From JAYWGN01 sp043778255 (GTDB lineage: Bacteria; Bacteroidota; Bacteroidia; Chitinophagales; Chitinophagaceae), in NCBI GenBank assembly GCA_043778255.1, contig JAYWGN010000002.1, positions 1-64,000 on the forward strand: DNA of 64,000 nucleotides, given 5' to 3'. Position 1 is the stretch's first letter, and each line of letters begins with the position of its first letter. Positions 35,115 to 43,401 of the stretch are shown here, piece by piece. A program made the position numbers and the translations under genes. The notes under the pieces are model-generated. The model did no database searches. It was not told where the DNA came from and was given only the letters and a program-made list of their open reading frames with translations.

Positions 35115-35123
35115 ATACTACAT
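35115..35123. repeat. Target-site duplication, left copy
   Basis: ATACTACAT directly precedes the IS left end; the same 9 bp follow its right end at 36422-36430. Confidence 0.9.
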
Positions 35124-36421
35124 CATTAGCGTCCTAATATAATTAGAACATTTCCAATTGGTTATGCGATGGTTCTTTGACATATTGTATTAAAGCGTCT
35201 TTAAACAGTTGATTTAAGGGAGTTTTGGTAATTAATGTAATGCTTAATATTTGTAATATTTGGTACTGTGTAAGTGGGGTTTTCAATCTTTGTTTTACTA
35301 TTGCAATTGTCACAAATGTGATTATTGATACATAAATTTGTATTCTAACCGCATTTTCTGAATGCCCCCAAAATGACTTAACTTTTAAATGTTGTTTTAT
35401 CCATTTAAAGAACAATTCTATTTTCCATCTATGCTTATAAAGCATTGCTATTTGTAATGGTGTTATTTCAAAATTGTTGGTTAAAAAAATAAACTGCTTA
35501 TTACTTTCTTTATCATAATATTTTATTCTTCTCATCTTATTAGGATATTCTTTGGCTGCATAATAGTTTACGAGATTAACAGTTTGATCGTACAAAATAC
35601 CTGTTGTTTTATCTACTTTGGCAGAATAAATTCTCTTGCATTTCATGTTTGTTTTAGCTCTTGTAACAAAATAAGCTTCTTGTGTATTTATAGCAAATAA
35701 TCGTAAATAATCAACAAAACCTCTGTCCATTATGTAGAACCCTTTTGGCTCAAAAGTGATAAGATCAAGTACATTTACTTCATGTACTTTTCCGTCTGTA
35801 ATATTTACGTAGCAAGGGATTTCCGTTTTTAAATCTAAAACAGTATTTAGTTTTATAGCTCCTTTATATTTCCTAAATTTTGCCCACCAAAATATTTCTA
35901 AACATAAATCAATGGTTGTAGTATCGACTCCATAAATAGCATTAAACTCAAAATCACCAAAGGCTTCGTTTGGTAAAATATTTTTTCTTGCCTCTGCAAT
36001 TAGAAAGTAAGCAAAATCTGCAAAAATTCTCCAATCTCTTTTTTCATTTGCATGTGCTAAATTAGATTTTGATATACTATTACCAATACCCAAATGATAC
36101 CACTTTTGCTTTTGGGTTTGTAGGCATAAAACTAAATCACTCAGACTTTCTCTATTCGATAATTGTCCAAACATTAAACAAAGCAATTGATGCCAACATG
36201 TATATTCCTTTACTTTATAATTTCCATTATATCGTTCAATACATTTATTAAATTCATTAAAATTTAAAAATGAAACAACCTGAGCAAAAATATATTTTCC
36301 TGTATTCATCTTTCAATTTATGCTTAGATAAATTGAAATCGTTTGAACAATAAATTCGGCTGTAATGCTTTAATATCAATATATTCAAAGAACTTAAAAT
36401 TTCGTCTTTAGGACGCTAATG
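35124..36421 (-). mobile_element. IS4-like insertion sequence, complete, 1298 bp
   Basis: Ends in perfect 14-bp inverted repeats: CATTAGCGTCCTAA at 35124-35137 and TTAGGACGCTAATG at 36408-36421. A 9-bp direct duplication (ATACTACAT) flanks it, so the insertion is simple and fairly recent. It contains one transposase gene filling nearly all of it. It lies between the ATPase gene and copy 2 of the 58-bp repeat; without it the ATPase start would be only about 50 bp from that repeat. Family assignment is from the transposase. Confidence 0.93.
35143..36309 (-). CDS. IS4 family transposase
   Basis: DDE transposase of 388 aa. An N-terminal DUF4372-like part (FAQVVSFLNFNEFNKCIERY) is followed by the catalytic domain: first Asp in YGVDTTTIDL, second in YIMDRGFVDYLRL, and Glu in the YREK-like helix HRWKIELFFKWIKQHLKVK. 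The frame is intact from ATG 36309 to the stop 19 bp inside the left terminal repeat, so the element may be active. Base use (more ATT and AAA codons) differs somewhat from host genes, as expected for a mobile gene. Confidence 0.94.
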   Translation of the reverse strand: MNTGKYIFAQVVSFLNFNEFNKCIERYNGNYKVKEYTCWHQLLCLMFGQLSNRESLSDLVLCLQTQKQKWYHLGIGNSISKSNLAHANEKRDWRIFADFAYFLIAEARKNILPNEAFGDFEFNAIYGVDTTTIDLCLEIFWWAKFRKYKGAIKLNTVLDLKTEIPCYVNITDGKVHEVNVLDLITFEPKGFYIMDRGFVDYLRLFAINTQEAYFVTRAKTNMKCKRIYSAKVDKTTGILYDQTVNLVNYYAAKEYPNKMRRIKYYDKESNKQFIFLTNNFEITPLQIAMLYKHRWKIELFFKWIKQHLKVKSFWGHSENAVRIQIYVSIITFVTIAIVKQRLKTPLTQYQILQILSITLITKTPLNQLFKDALIQYVKEPSHNQLEMF

Positions 36422-36430
36422 ATACTACAT
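36422..36430. repeat. Target-site duplication, right copy
   Basis: ATACTACAT, identical to 35115-35123, immediately after the IS right end. Confidence 0.9.
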
Positions 36431-36433
36431 ATA

Positions 36434-36491
36434 AATTTATTGTTGGCTTAAAGTGGGTAAAAAAGTATAGATTAAGCCAATAATAATTTTT
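36434..36491. repeat. 58-bp direct repeat, copy 2
   Basis: Same orientation as copy 1 at 33573-33630, with one mismatch. The T/C difference falls in the second arm of the inverted repeat, making a G-U pair in RNA. It begins 4 bp after the IS target duplication. The remaining DNA to the next gene at 36707 shows no coding frame. Confidence 0.92.
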
Positions 36492-36706
36492 TCGGGTATC
36501 AAATTCCAATATTGTAAATTGTATTTACTTTACTAATAATGCCGCTCAATTGTTTAAGGTATGTAACCTTACATAAATAATAAAATTAAAGGAGCAACCA
36601 ATTCTATGGCACTTTTAATAATTTGCACTTAAGTTTTTCGTAATATAATTTAGCTTTATTGTTCAGCAAATTATGGATAGCTAATAATATTTACAAATTA
36701 AAATTC

Positions 36707-38059
36707 TTAATCAAACTTTCTACGGAAAAACCAAATATCGGCCAATGAAATGTTTAATGCAAACCTTACAAAATTTTCGGATAGGTTAATTGTATTGTTG
36801 CCACGTTTGCCAAATTCCAAAGCTAGGTTTACAATAGGTTGTACTATACTATTATCAACCCTTGCACTAGTAGGTACCGGTAAGCCTAAGCCCAATGTTA
36901 CGGTGTATATAGGCATATTGCCACCTGCATTTATATAATCAGTACCATAGTTAACACCGGCACGGTAGGTTACATTGCTCCAATACCTTTTGGCAAATTT
37001 GCTAGGCACCCATTGCAAACCAGTTCTTACCTGCCAGTTACTTTTTACAGCATCTGTTTGTCCATAAAATCGGTATTTGCTCCAATTGGTAACCCCAAAG
37101 TCGGCATTTAGGGTAAGTTCGCTTTGCGCTATTGTATCTATTTTAGTGTAACTAATACCTACATTATAACTGCTTGGCATTAGTATAGTTCCTGTAATAT
37201 CTTTTTGTATAAATACACTGTCTATACCGCCATTGGGGTTGGTTGCATTATCATTTTCATATACCAATCTTTCCTTGTCTTGCCTAGCATTCAGTTTATT
37301 TTGCAACTCATAAGTAGCTCCAAACCTTAGGTTTTTTAGCTTGCTTATTTTGTAGTCATACAATATTCCTGTGTGAAAAAATATATTGCCATAACTCGTT
37401 TTGGTATTGCTGCTACTTTCATAATAATCTGCAGAATCGCTAAGTAAAGTAAGGTTTGTAGTGGTATTTTTTTTACCAAATAAATAACCAGTGTTAAGCC
37501 CAAAGCTTAAGTTTTTGTACTTGTAACCCGTACCTATTAAGGCTTTGTATGCACCACCTGTTCCGTCAAATACTGTTAGTGAACTATCCACACTTGTAAT
37601 TCTTGCATTTTTAATTATCTTATAACTTTCACGTGTAAGTGGCAATAAGCCTAAGTTAAAGCCCCAATTGCCCGTTTTGCCTACTTGGGCACTTATTTGC
37701 ATATAGTTAAATAGCAAGTTTTTGGTATTGTATTTAGCCAACGGAATTTTTTGGTTTTCGGTACGGCTGTTAAATTCTGTAGCTATATCAAAGTTAATAA
37801 GGTTGCCATTACCTTTGCCACTATTAAAGCCCAATGCAGCATAAGATGCAGGGTTATTAACATTCACAAATCGGCTGCTTGTAACAGCAATATTAGCACT
37901 GCCCATACCACGGCTTTGTATGTTGTTATAATTTACCAAATCGCCTAGGCCATAGCGGGAATAGGCTGAGTTTTCTTGTGCTGTAAGTGTAATTTGTAGT
38001 AATATAAATAATAGGAAACTGCTTATTATTTTATGTGTTGTTGAGTTCGCTAATTGCAT
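36707..38059 (-). CDS. Outer-membrane beta-barrel protein (coaX-linked)
   Basis: Exported barrel protein of 450 aa from ATG 38059, with signal peptide IISSFLLFILLQITLTAQ. Early mature residues ENSAYSRYGLGDLVNYNNIQ, with SRGMGSANIAV and the VNNPASYAAL motif, are characteristic of Bacteroidota outer-membrane proteins related to FadL/OMPP1 and usually found beside coaX. The last strands (FVRFALNISLADIWFFRRKFD) end aromatic. Function unknown; a transport or lipid role is possible. It overlaps coaX by 29 bp and so is translationally linked to it. Downstream lies the repeat/IS island rather than further envelope genes. Confidence 0.78.
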   Translation of the reverse strand: MQLANSTTHKIISSFLLFILLQITLTAQENSAYSRYGLGDLVNYNNIQSRGMGSANIAVTSSRFVNVNNPASYAALGFNSGKGNGNLINFDIATEFNSRTENQKIPLAKYNTKNLLFNYMQISAQVGKTGNWGFNLGLLPLTRESYKIIKNARITSVDSSLTVFDGTGGAYKALIGTGYKYKNLSFGLNTGYLFGKKNTTTNLTLLSDSADYYESSSNTKTSYGNIFFHTGILYDYKISKLKNLRFGATYELQNKLNARQDKERLVYENDNATNPNGGIDSVFIQKDITGTILMPSSYNVGISYTKIDTIAQSELTLNADFGVTNWSKYRFYGQTDAVKSNWQVRTGLQWVPSKFAKRYWSNVTYRAGVNYGTDYINAGGNMPIYTVTLGLGLPVPTSARVDNSIVQPIVNLALEFGKRGNNTINLSENFVRFALNISLADIWFFRRKFD

Positions 38060-38756
38060 AAAGTCCTTTGTATAAAAAATTAATATCGGCAAATATCTTA
38101 CTTTTAAGTAAGGATACAAAATAAGTAGTGTCTCCACCGGTTAAAATGGCGTTAAAGTTGCTAAATTTTGTTTCGTATTCAGCAATAATTCCATCAATTT
38201 CTTTAGCCATACCCAATATAACGCCACTCAATATATTTGTTTTAGTATCGTACCCTATTAAAGGAAATATAGGCTCCGGTGCTATTATGGGTAACAAAGC
38301 AGTATAATCGTTAAGGCTTTTGAACCTCATTTGCAACCCAGGGCTTATGCTGCCACCCAAAAACTGGTGTTGTTGGTTTATAAAGTTATAAGTAATACAA
38401 CTACCTAAAGCAATTATTAAGTTATTTTTATAGGGGTATAATAAATTGGCGGCACTACACAAAGCCAACCTATCGGCACCAATGGTTTCGGGCTTCCCTA
38501 CAGGTGTTGTAAAGCTAAGTTTGGAGGTGCTTTGCAGCAAATGAAAGCCACCATAATTACTCAGTATAGTTTCAATATTTTTATTGTGGTGTATTACCGA
38601 CGATAGTATGGTTTTGTTAGGTTGTATACTTTGCAAAATGTTGTTGATGGTATCATCATCATCATTATCCAGTACAATAATTTTATGTAAAGTTTGATGA
38701 TGAAATACAGCACATTTTTTTAGGGTGTTGCCAAAGTCAAAACATAGGGTAACCAT
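38031..38756 (-). CDS. coaX: Type III pantothenate kinase
   Basis: First step of coenzyme A synthesis in organisms lacking CoaA. From ATG 38756 it has 241 aa. The ASKHA ATP motif is LCFDFGNTLKK (DxGNT), the pantothenate/dimer segment is PETIGADRLALCSAA, then IALGSCITYNFI, LGGSISPGLQMRFKSL and ILTGGDTTYF. An upstream start at 38810 would add 18 residues before the conserved first strand and is unlikely. It overlaps the barrel-protein gene. Confidence 0.93.
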   Translation of the reverse strand: MVTLCFDFGNTLKKCAVFHHQTLHKIIVLDNDDDDTINNILQSIQPNKTILSSVIHHNKNIETILSNYGGFHLLQSTSKLSFTTPVGKPETIGADRLALCSAANLLYPYKNNLIIALGSCITYNFINQQHQFLGGSISPGLQMRFKSLNDYTALLPIIAPEPIFPLIGYDTKTNILSGVILGMAKEIDGIIAEYETKFSNFNAILTGGDTTYFVSLLKSKIFADINFLYKGLYAISELNNT

Positions 38757-39133
38757 ATTTTTTTTTATAAAAATAAGAATTAATGTGATAACACTATAAT
38801 TTGATAACATAATAATGTGCTATGGGCTAATTATAGAGAGAAGTAAAAATTATAAGTAACACAAAAAATAAATAAATTTAGCTTTTCAGTATTAGGGTAT
38901 TAAACTTTTTGTTTTTCTTTTGTGAGGGCTAAAAAATTTTTTCTTTTTAGTATTATATAAACCATAACCTCATTTAATATTTTTTTTAAAGCTCTCCTAA
39001 TAGATTATTAGTTAACAATGCTATTCCTACTGAAATAAAGTTAAAAATGCTTATTATAGAAAAATCGAAATGTTTACAGTGGCATTCCACTCTTAATGCT
39101 TAATTTTAACTATAAATCAAATAAATCAAAATT
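38757..39133. other. Divergent intergenic region, no gene seen
   Basis: AT-rich 377-bp spacer between coaX and the Pmp3-like gene. It must contain both promoters. Runs of T are present but no hairpin, TAnnTTTG match at a sensible position, or small coding frame was found. Confidence 0.5.
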
Positions 39134-39565
39134 ATGAAAAACAAAAAATTTACCCTATTAGTGGCTATTACATTAATTGCTTCTTTCACTTTGCAGGCAG
39201 CTATTATATTGCCTCCTCCTACTAACAAAGTTGCCACCACTACAGTGGTAAAAGAAAACCCCTTACTTACTCAAATTAAAACCATGAAAATTAGTGCTTT
39301 TGAAAAAGCAACTGGCCATGAGTTAAATTTTATTCAAAAAATTGCATTTAAAAAACTACAAAAAAAATTACGCAAATCAAGCAGTACTGAAATTAGTAAA
39401 GGGCTTTACATAGTCCTTGCTATATTTGCTTTAGGTTGGGTTGGTATTGGTCTCAATGACAATTTTAAAGGTGGTAAATGGATTTTATCCCTTGTACTTT
39501 ATATATTAGGATATTTACCAGGCTTAATATACACATTGGTAAAAATGAAAGATTATTATAACTAA
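39134..39565 (+). CDS. YqaE/Pmp3-like small membrane protein
   Basis: Membrane protein of 143 aa. A signal-like helix (FTLLVAITLIASFTLQAA) opens the protein, and a basic linker (FIQKIAFKKLQKKLRKSS) is followed by two helices, GLYIVLAIFALGWVGIGL and KWILSLVLYILGYLPGLIYTLV. The last pair, with LGYLPGLIY, matches the YqaE/Pmp3 proteolipid family, whose members affect membrane potential and stress tolerance. Bacteroidota have this longer form with an N-terminal extension. It is probably monocistronic; a strong terminator follows. Confidence 0.8.
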   Translation: MKNKKFTLLVAITLIASFTLQAAIILPPPTNKVATTTVVKENPLLTQIKTMKISAFEKATGHELNFIQKIAFKKLQKKLRKSSSTEISKGLYIVLAIFALGWVGIGLNDNFKGGKWILSLVLYILGYLPGLIYTLVKMKDYYN

Positions 39566-39596
39566 CTTTTATTTTTACTACTTATTAAAGTAATGT

Positions 39597-39631
39597 AAAA
39601 TGCCCTGCAAGTATTACTTGCAGGGCATTTT
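39597..39631. terminator. Bidirectional intrinsic terminator
   Basis: A perfect stem of about 17 bp (AAAATGCCCTGCAAGTA and its complement around one or a few bases) with A and T tracts at the two ends. It sits between the convergent Pmp3-like gene and valS and can serve both. Confidence 0.93.
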
Positions 39632-39649
39632 GTTATAGTAATCGCATTA

Positions 39650-42600
39650 TTAAGCTATTAATGCCTGCTCTAATACAGCAATTTTTTCTAAAGCATCGGC
39701 TTTTTTCTTTTGTTCTATTGCAAGCACTTCGGGTTTGGCATTGGCTACAAATTTTTCGTTACCTAGTTTTTTTTCTATGCTTTGCAAAAATCCTTTTAAG
39801 TAAGCTAAATCTTTTTCTAGGTCTTCTTTTTTTGCACCATCACCTTGCTTATAATAAGTAGAACTAACAAATATCTTATCCGTTCCAATTACTATGGATA
39901 CTGCATTGGCAACTTCAATAGTATTAAATATTATACCATCAGCATTTACTTGCTTTTGCAATATGCTACCAAATGTTTTGTATTTATTTTCAGCAGTTTT
40001 GGCAAAGGTTAGTTGTATTGTTTCCTTAGGTTTAAGTTGGGCTTTGTTACGTACTTCTCGTATAGCAGTTATGGTTTGCTGTAGCATTTCGCCTTCGGCT
40101 AAAATGTTGGTGTTATAGCTTTGTGGTACCAATAGTTGCTTTATACATATATCATCACCATCAGTTTTAGTACTTAATTGGTGGTATATTTCTTCGGTTA
40201 TAAATGGCATAAATGGGTGTAGCAGTTCCATTAAAGTTTCAAAGTATTGTACAGTTTTGTTATATACATGTTGTGCTATAGGTGTACCATATTCGGGCTT
40301 TACATACTCTAAGTACCAGCTACAAAAGTCGCTCCATATAAGGCTGTATATTACTTTAAGTGCTTCGCTTAGTTTAAATGCTTTTAACAGTTTTTCAACC
40401 TCTTGTTGGGCTTGTGCTAATCTGTTTTCAAACCAAACTAAGGCAAAATCCGAAGCTAGAAGTTCGAAGTTCGAAATTTCAATTTCGGGCTTTATATGCT
40501 GCTCCCACATTTTCACTAACTTCAATGCATTCCACAGTTTATTATTAAAATATTTGCCTTGGTCGAGGTTAGCTTCGTCAAACTGCAAATCGTTACCAGC
40601 AGGGCTGCTTATCATTATACCAAACCGTACGGCATCGGCACCATACTGCTCTATAAGTAGTAGCAAGTCGGGTGAGTTGCCTAGTTGCTTACTCATTTTT
40701 CGTCCCAGTTTATCACGTACCATTCCTGTAAAGTACACGTCTCTAAACGGTATTTCTTTTTGGTATTCCATACCAGCCATTACCATACGGGCCACCCAAA
40801 AGAAAATAATATCTTGTCCGGTTACTAATGTTGCAGTAGGGTAGTAATAATTTATTTCTTCATTATTGGGTTTGGTTATGCCTTTAAATACTTCAATTGG
40901 CCATAGCCATGATGAGAACCAGGTATCCAGTACATCGGCATCTCTAGTCAATTTACAATTTACAATTGACCATTGATTTTTTAATAATTCTTTTGCCTCT
41001 TCTTCTGTTTCTGCTACTACCATTTTACCATCTTGTGTATACCAAGCAGGTATTTGTTGCCCCCACCACAGTTGGCGGCTTATGCACCAATCTTTTACGT
41101 TTTCTAACCAATGTTTGTAGGTAGCCATAAACCTATCTCCAGGGTGTATTTTTATAGTTCCATTTACCACAGCATCTAATGCAGGTTTGGCTAATTCTTT
41201 CATATTCAAAAACCATTGGGTGCTTATTTTTGGTTCTACCACTACACCTGTTCGTTGGCTGTAACCCATACGGGTAGGGTATTCTTCTTCTTTTATAAAA
41301 GCTTCTAACTCCGTTAGTTTTTCTATAATTAATTTTCGGGCTTTAAATCTATCTTCGCCTACAAATACTATACCTGCTTCACTTATTTTACCATCTTCGG
41401 TTAGGGTATCTATTATCTCTAGCTTGTGTTTGAGGCCAAGGTTATAGTCATTAATATCATGTGCAGGGGTTACTTTAAGGCATCCTGTACCAAATGTAGG
41501 GTCTACATATTCATCAAATATTACTGGTATTTTTCGGTCTATAATTGGCACGTATACTTGTTTGCCTTTTAGGTGTTGGTAGCGTTCATCGTTGGGGTTA
41601 AAGCATATAGCTGTATCGCCCATTATAGTTTCGGGTCGTTGTGTTGCTACTGTTATATATTCTTCTACATATTCCATTGTTGCCAAATGTTGTAAGTCCA
41701 ATATATATGGTAATTGCTGTAAAGTGTTTATATTTGCATTAGGGTAAGTCGTTTCGGACGTTTCAGAGAAGGATGCTGCTTCGGCAGTAGGCATGGCTCG
41801 TACCTTTTTAAGGGAAGTATCTAAACCGAGCTTCCCTTTCATTTTTCGCATAGTATTAAGCATTAATTCTTTTTTACCACTCCTTATTTCTTCAATATAA
41901 ATATATGTACCATCATTATTTTTTCTTAAATATGTAATTGTTTCACGTCCTATTTTGTTAGCTCCTGTATTTATTATTTCATCTGGGTTGTTTAATATCT
42001 CTACTATACATTCAAAGTCTTTTTGAGTTATAGCAATTTGTCCTCTTTTTTGTTCTATTGTATCATTACCGTGTTGTTTTAAAATAAGATTAAAAGAACT
42101 TCTATCAATACAATGTGTATATTCTTCAGTAATTTCTAAGCCAGTTAATTCAGTTAGTAATTTTGCACCTTCAGGAGTTACTTTTCCTATTACTGTTTTC
42201 TCTTGTGTATTTAACCCGTCGGTGGTTACTTTTTTTACAAATGCAGTTATTATTCTTTTTGCTTTTTTTATTAGCTCAGGCTCAGTCCAATATTTTGCCG
42301 TAGGCTCACTTAACAAAGTACCATCGGGTACTACTTTGTACTTTATATAATATAATTTTCCTATTACATCTTTAAATTCTACCTCTTCGTCACTTAGGGC
42401 TGTTTTGGCGGCTACATCCCAATTTATCATTCTTGCCCCACGGTATATTAGGCCTTTGTTATGTAAGTCCACAAAGGTTTTTATTACGCCATTATAATAG
42501 TGGTCGTCCATGGTAAAGCTTACTCTATCCCAATCTACACTACAGCCTAATTTGCTTATTTGGTCGTATATTATGTTGCCATATTTTTCTTTCCATTCAA

Positions 42601-42970
42601 AAGCATATTTCAAAAATTCTTCTCTCGTTAAGTCGTTTTTATCTATCCCTTTTTCTTTAAGCATTTGTACTACTTTAGCTTCGGTGGCTATACTTGCATG
42701 GTCGCTGCCTGGTACCCAACATGCATTATAGCCTGTCATTCTTGCCCTTCGTATTAGTATATCTTGCACCGTTTCGTTGAGGGTATGCCCCATGTGCAAA
42801 ACCCCCGTTACATTAGGCGGAGGTATTACAACTGTGTAAGCTGGTAAGTGGTTAGGCACACTATTAAAGTAGCGTTGTGCCGTCCAGTGTTGGTACCATT
42901 TGCTCTCTACATCTTGTGGTGTATAATTTTTGCTGAGTTCCATATTGTAAATTGGTATGGCTACTGCCAT
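39650..42970 (-). CDS. valS: Valyl-tRNA synthetase with inserted nuclease-like domain
   Basis: Charges tRNA-Val. The class I signatures are present: PNVTGVLHMGHT (HIGH region, residues 53-63), GRKMSKQLGNSP (KMSKS region), CISRQLWWGQQIPAW and a C-terminal coiled coil (about 1040-1100). The protein has 1106 aa against about 880-900 usual. The excess is an insert at about residues 214-434, between GKLYYIKYKV and EEYITVATQRPETIMGD at the start of the CP1 editing domain. The editing strand itself (TQRPET for the usual TTRPET) is intact. Two further short insert-like stretches (about residues 672-684 and 831-839) are encoded by heptamer repeats. The frame is open throughout, so the gene is probably functional. 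Start at 42970; ATG 42943 is an alternative. Confidence 0.95.
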   Translation of the reverse strand: MAVAIPIYNMELSKNYTPQDVESKWYQHWTAQRYFNSVPNHLPAYTVVIPPPNVTGVLHMGHTLNETVQDILIRRARMTGYNACWVPGSDHASIATEAKVVQMLKEKGIDKNDLTREEFLKYAFEWKEKYGNIIYDQISKLGCSVDWDRVSFTMDDHYYNGVIKTFVDLHNKGLIYRGARMINWDVAAKTALSDEEVEFKDVIGKLYYIKYKVVPDGTLLSEPTAKYWTEPELIKKAKRIITAFVKKVTTDGLNTQEKTVIGKVTPEGAKLLTELTGLEITEEYTHCIDRSSFNLILKQHGNDTIEQKRGQIAITQKDFECIVEILNNPDEIINTGANKIGRETITYLRKNNDGTYIYIEEIRSGKKELMLNTMRKMKGKLGLDTSLKKVRAMPTAEAASFSETSETTYPNANINTLQQLPYILDLQHLATMEYVEEYITVATQRPETIMGDTAICFNPNDERYQHLKGKQVYVPIIDRKIPVIFDEYVDPTFGTGCLKVTPAHDINDYNLGLKHKLEIIDTLTEDGKISEAGIVFVGEDRFKARKLIIEKLTELEAFIKEEEYPTRMGYSQRTGVVVEPKISTQWFLNMKELAKPALDAVVNGTIKIHPGDRFMATYKHWLENVKDWCISRQLWWGQQIPAWYTQDGKMVVAETEEEAKELLKNQWSIVNCKLTRDADVLDTWFSSWLWPIEVFKGITKPNNEEINYYYPTATLVTGQDIIFFWVARMVMAGMEYQKEIPFRDVYFTGMVRDKLGRKMSKQLGNSPDLLLLIEQYGADAVRFGIMISSPAGNDLQFDEANLDQGKYFNNKLWNALKLVKMWEQHIKPEIEISNFELLASDFALVWFENRLAQAQQEVEKLLKAFKLSEALKVIYSLIWSDFCSWYLEYVKPEYGTPIAQHVYNKTVQYFETLMELLHPFMPFITEEIYHQLSTKTDGDDICIKQLLVPQSYNTNILAEGEMLQQTITAIREVRNKAQLKPKETIQLTFAKTAENKYKTFGSILQKQVNADGIIFNTIEVANAVSIVIGTDKIFVSSTYYKQGDGAKKEDLEKDLAYLKGFLQSIEKKLGNEKFVANAKPEVLAIEQKKKADALEKIAVLEQALIA
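40452..40479. repeat. Heptamer repeat inside the valS coding sequence (GAAGTTC)
   Basis: Units GAAGCTA, GAAGTTC, GAAGTTC, GAAATTT in tandem. On the coding strand they give the residues around ISNFELLAS before the tRNA-binding domain, a stretch not expected in the family. Confidence 0.7.
40947..40976. repeat. Heptamer repeat inside the valS coding sequence (xxCAATT)
   Basis: Units GTCAATT, TACAATT, TACAATT, GACCATT followed by GAT. They encode the QWSIVNCKLT stretch just before DADVLDTWFSS. The unit is nearly the same as in the intergenic array at 61253-61308. Confidence 0.78.
41771..42187 (-). other. PBECR-like (BECR-fold nuclease) domain inserted in ValS
   Basis: Residues about 262-400 of ValS. 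The order of motifs (GKVTPEGAKLLTELTGLEI, then HCIDRSSFNLILKQHG, RGQIAITQKDFECIVEILNN, PDEI, a YIYIEEIRSGKKEL strand and NTMRKMKGK) fits, from memory, phage Barnase-EndoU-ColicinE5/D-RelE-like domains seen in phage head and polyvalent proteins. Notable residues: H300, G301, R309, D318, P329, D330, Y356, E360, E361, R363, K366, K367, T373. The tail (RAMPTAEAASFSET) is also like the ends of such phage domains. Not an intein: no splice-junction Cys/Ser or terminal HN. Confidence 0.68.
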
Positions 42971-42982
42971 TAATTAAAAATG

Positions 42983-42990
42983 CAAATTTA
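42983..42990 (-). promoter_or_regulatory. Putative -7 box of valS
   Basis: Minus-strand TAAATTTG matches TAnnTTTG, 13 bp before the valS ATG. Confidence 0.5.
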
Positions 42991-43073
42991 CAAAGTATTT
43001 GGCACACAACATATACTACCAATAGCATAGGCATTTTGGTACATAATAAATAAATACTAATTGTGCACTTGCC

Positions 43074-43178
43074 TTAAGCAAATACTACAACTACTGCAAC
43101 TAGTGCAAACAATACTAATGTGCCTACTAGCACAATTATACTGTCTTTTGTTTCGGTTGATGGGTGTAAAGAATTCAT
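43074..43178 (-). CDS. Predicted 34-residue single-helix membrane protein
   Basis: ATG 43178 to TAA 43074. A polar N-terminus (MNSLHPSTETKDS) is followed by one continuous hydrophobic helix of about 20 residues (IIVLVGTLVLFALVAVVVVF). It lies in the otherwise empty 430-bp gap between valS and the exonuclease gene. The clear membrane-helix character and host-like GTA/CTA codon use favour a real small protein, but no conservation evidence is available. Confidence 0.5.
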   Translation of the reverse strand: MNSLHPSTETKDSIIVLVGTLVLFALVAVVVVFA

Positions 43179-43337
43179 GACAATTGGTTTTTTTTGGTGA
43201 AAAAAAAATTTGAAATGGTCTTGGTACGTTCTTATATTACTATTGTATGTGGCTTGGCAGCTATATCCGTTAACTATTGTAGTAAGTTACAATTTTAATA
43301 TTGGCATTTCCAAATATTTCCCCAAATATTTTTAAAA

Positions 43338-43345
43338 TACTTTTG
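43338..43345 (+). promoter_or_regulatory. Putative -7 box of the exonuclease/GIY-YIG gene
   Basis: TACTTTTG matches TAnnTTTG, 56 bp before the start codon at 43402. Confidence 0.5.
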
Positions 43346-43401
43346 CACATTTTATAAAAGTTAGATTTTGTTATATGTTGCATACTAACTAATTTAGCAT
43401 A

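Noticed and set aside
33573..36491. 58-bp repeats as integron attC sites around a gene cassette.
   Set aside because: The palindrome arms lack the RYYYAAC/GTTRRRY core boxes (GTTGGCT and AGCCAAC fail at one position each), and no integrase was seen.
41669..42331. Insert in ValS as an intein.
   Set aside because: No Cys/Ser at the N-junction, no His-Asn at the C-end, and no intein block motifs; the length and motifs fit a nuclease-like domain better.
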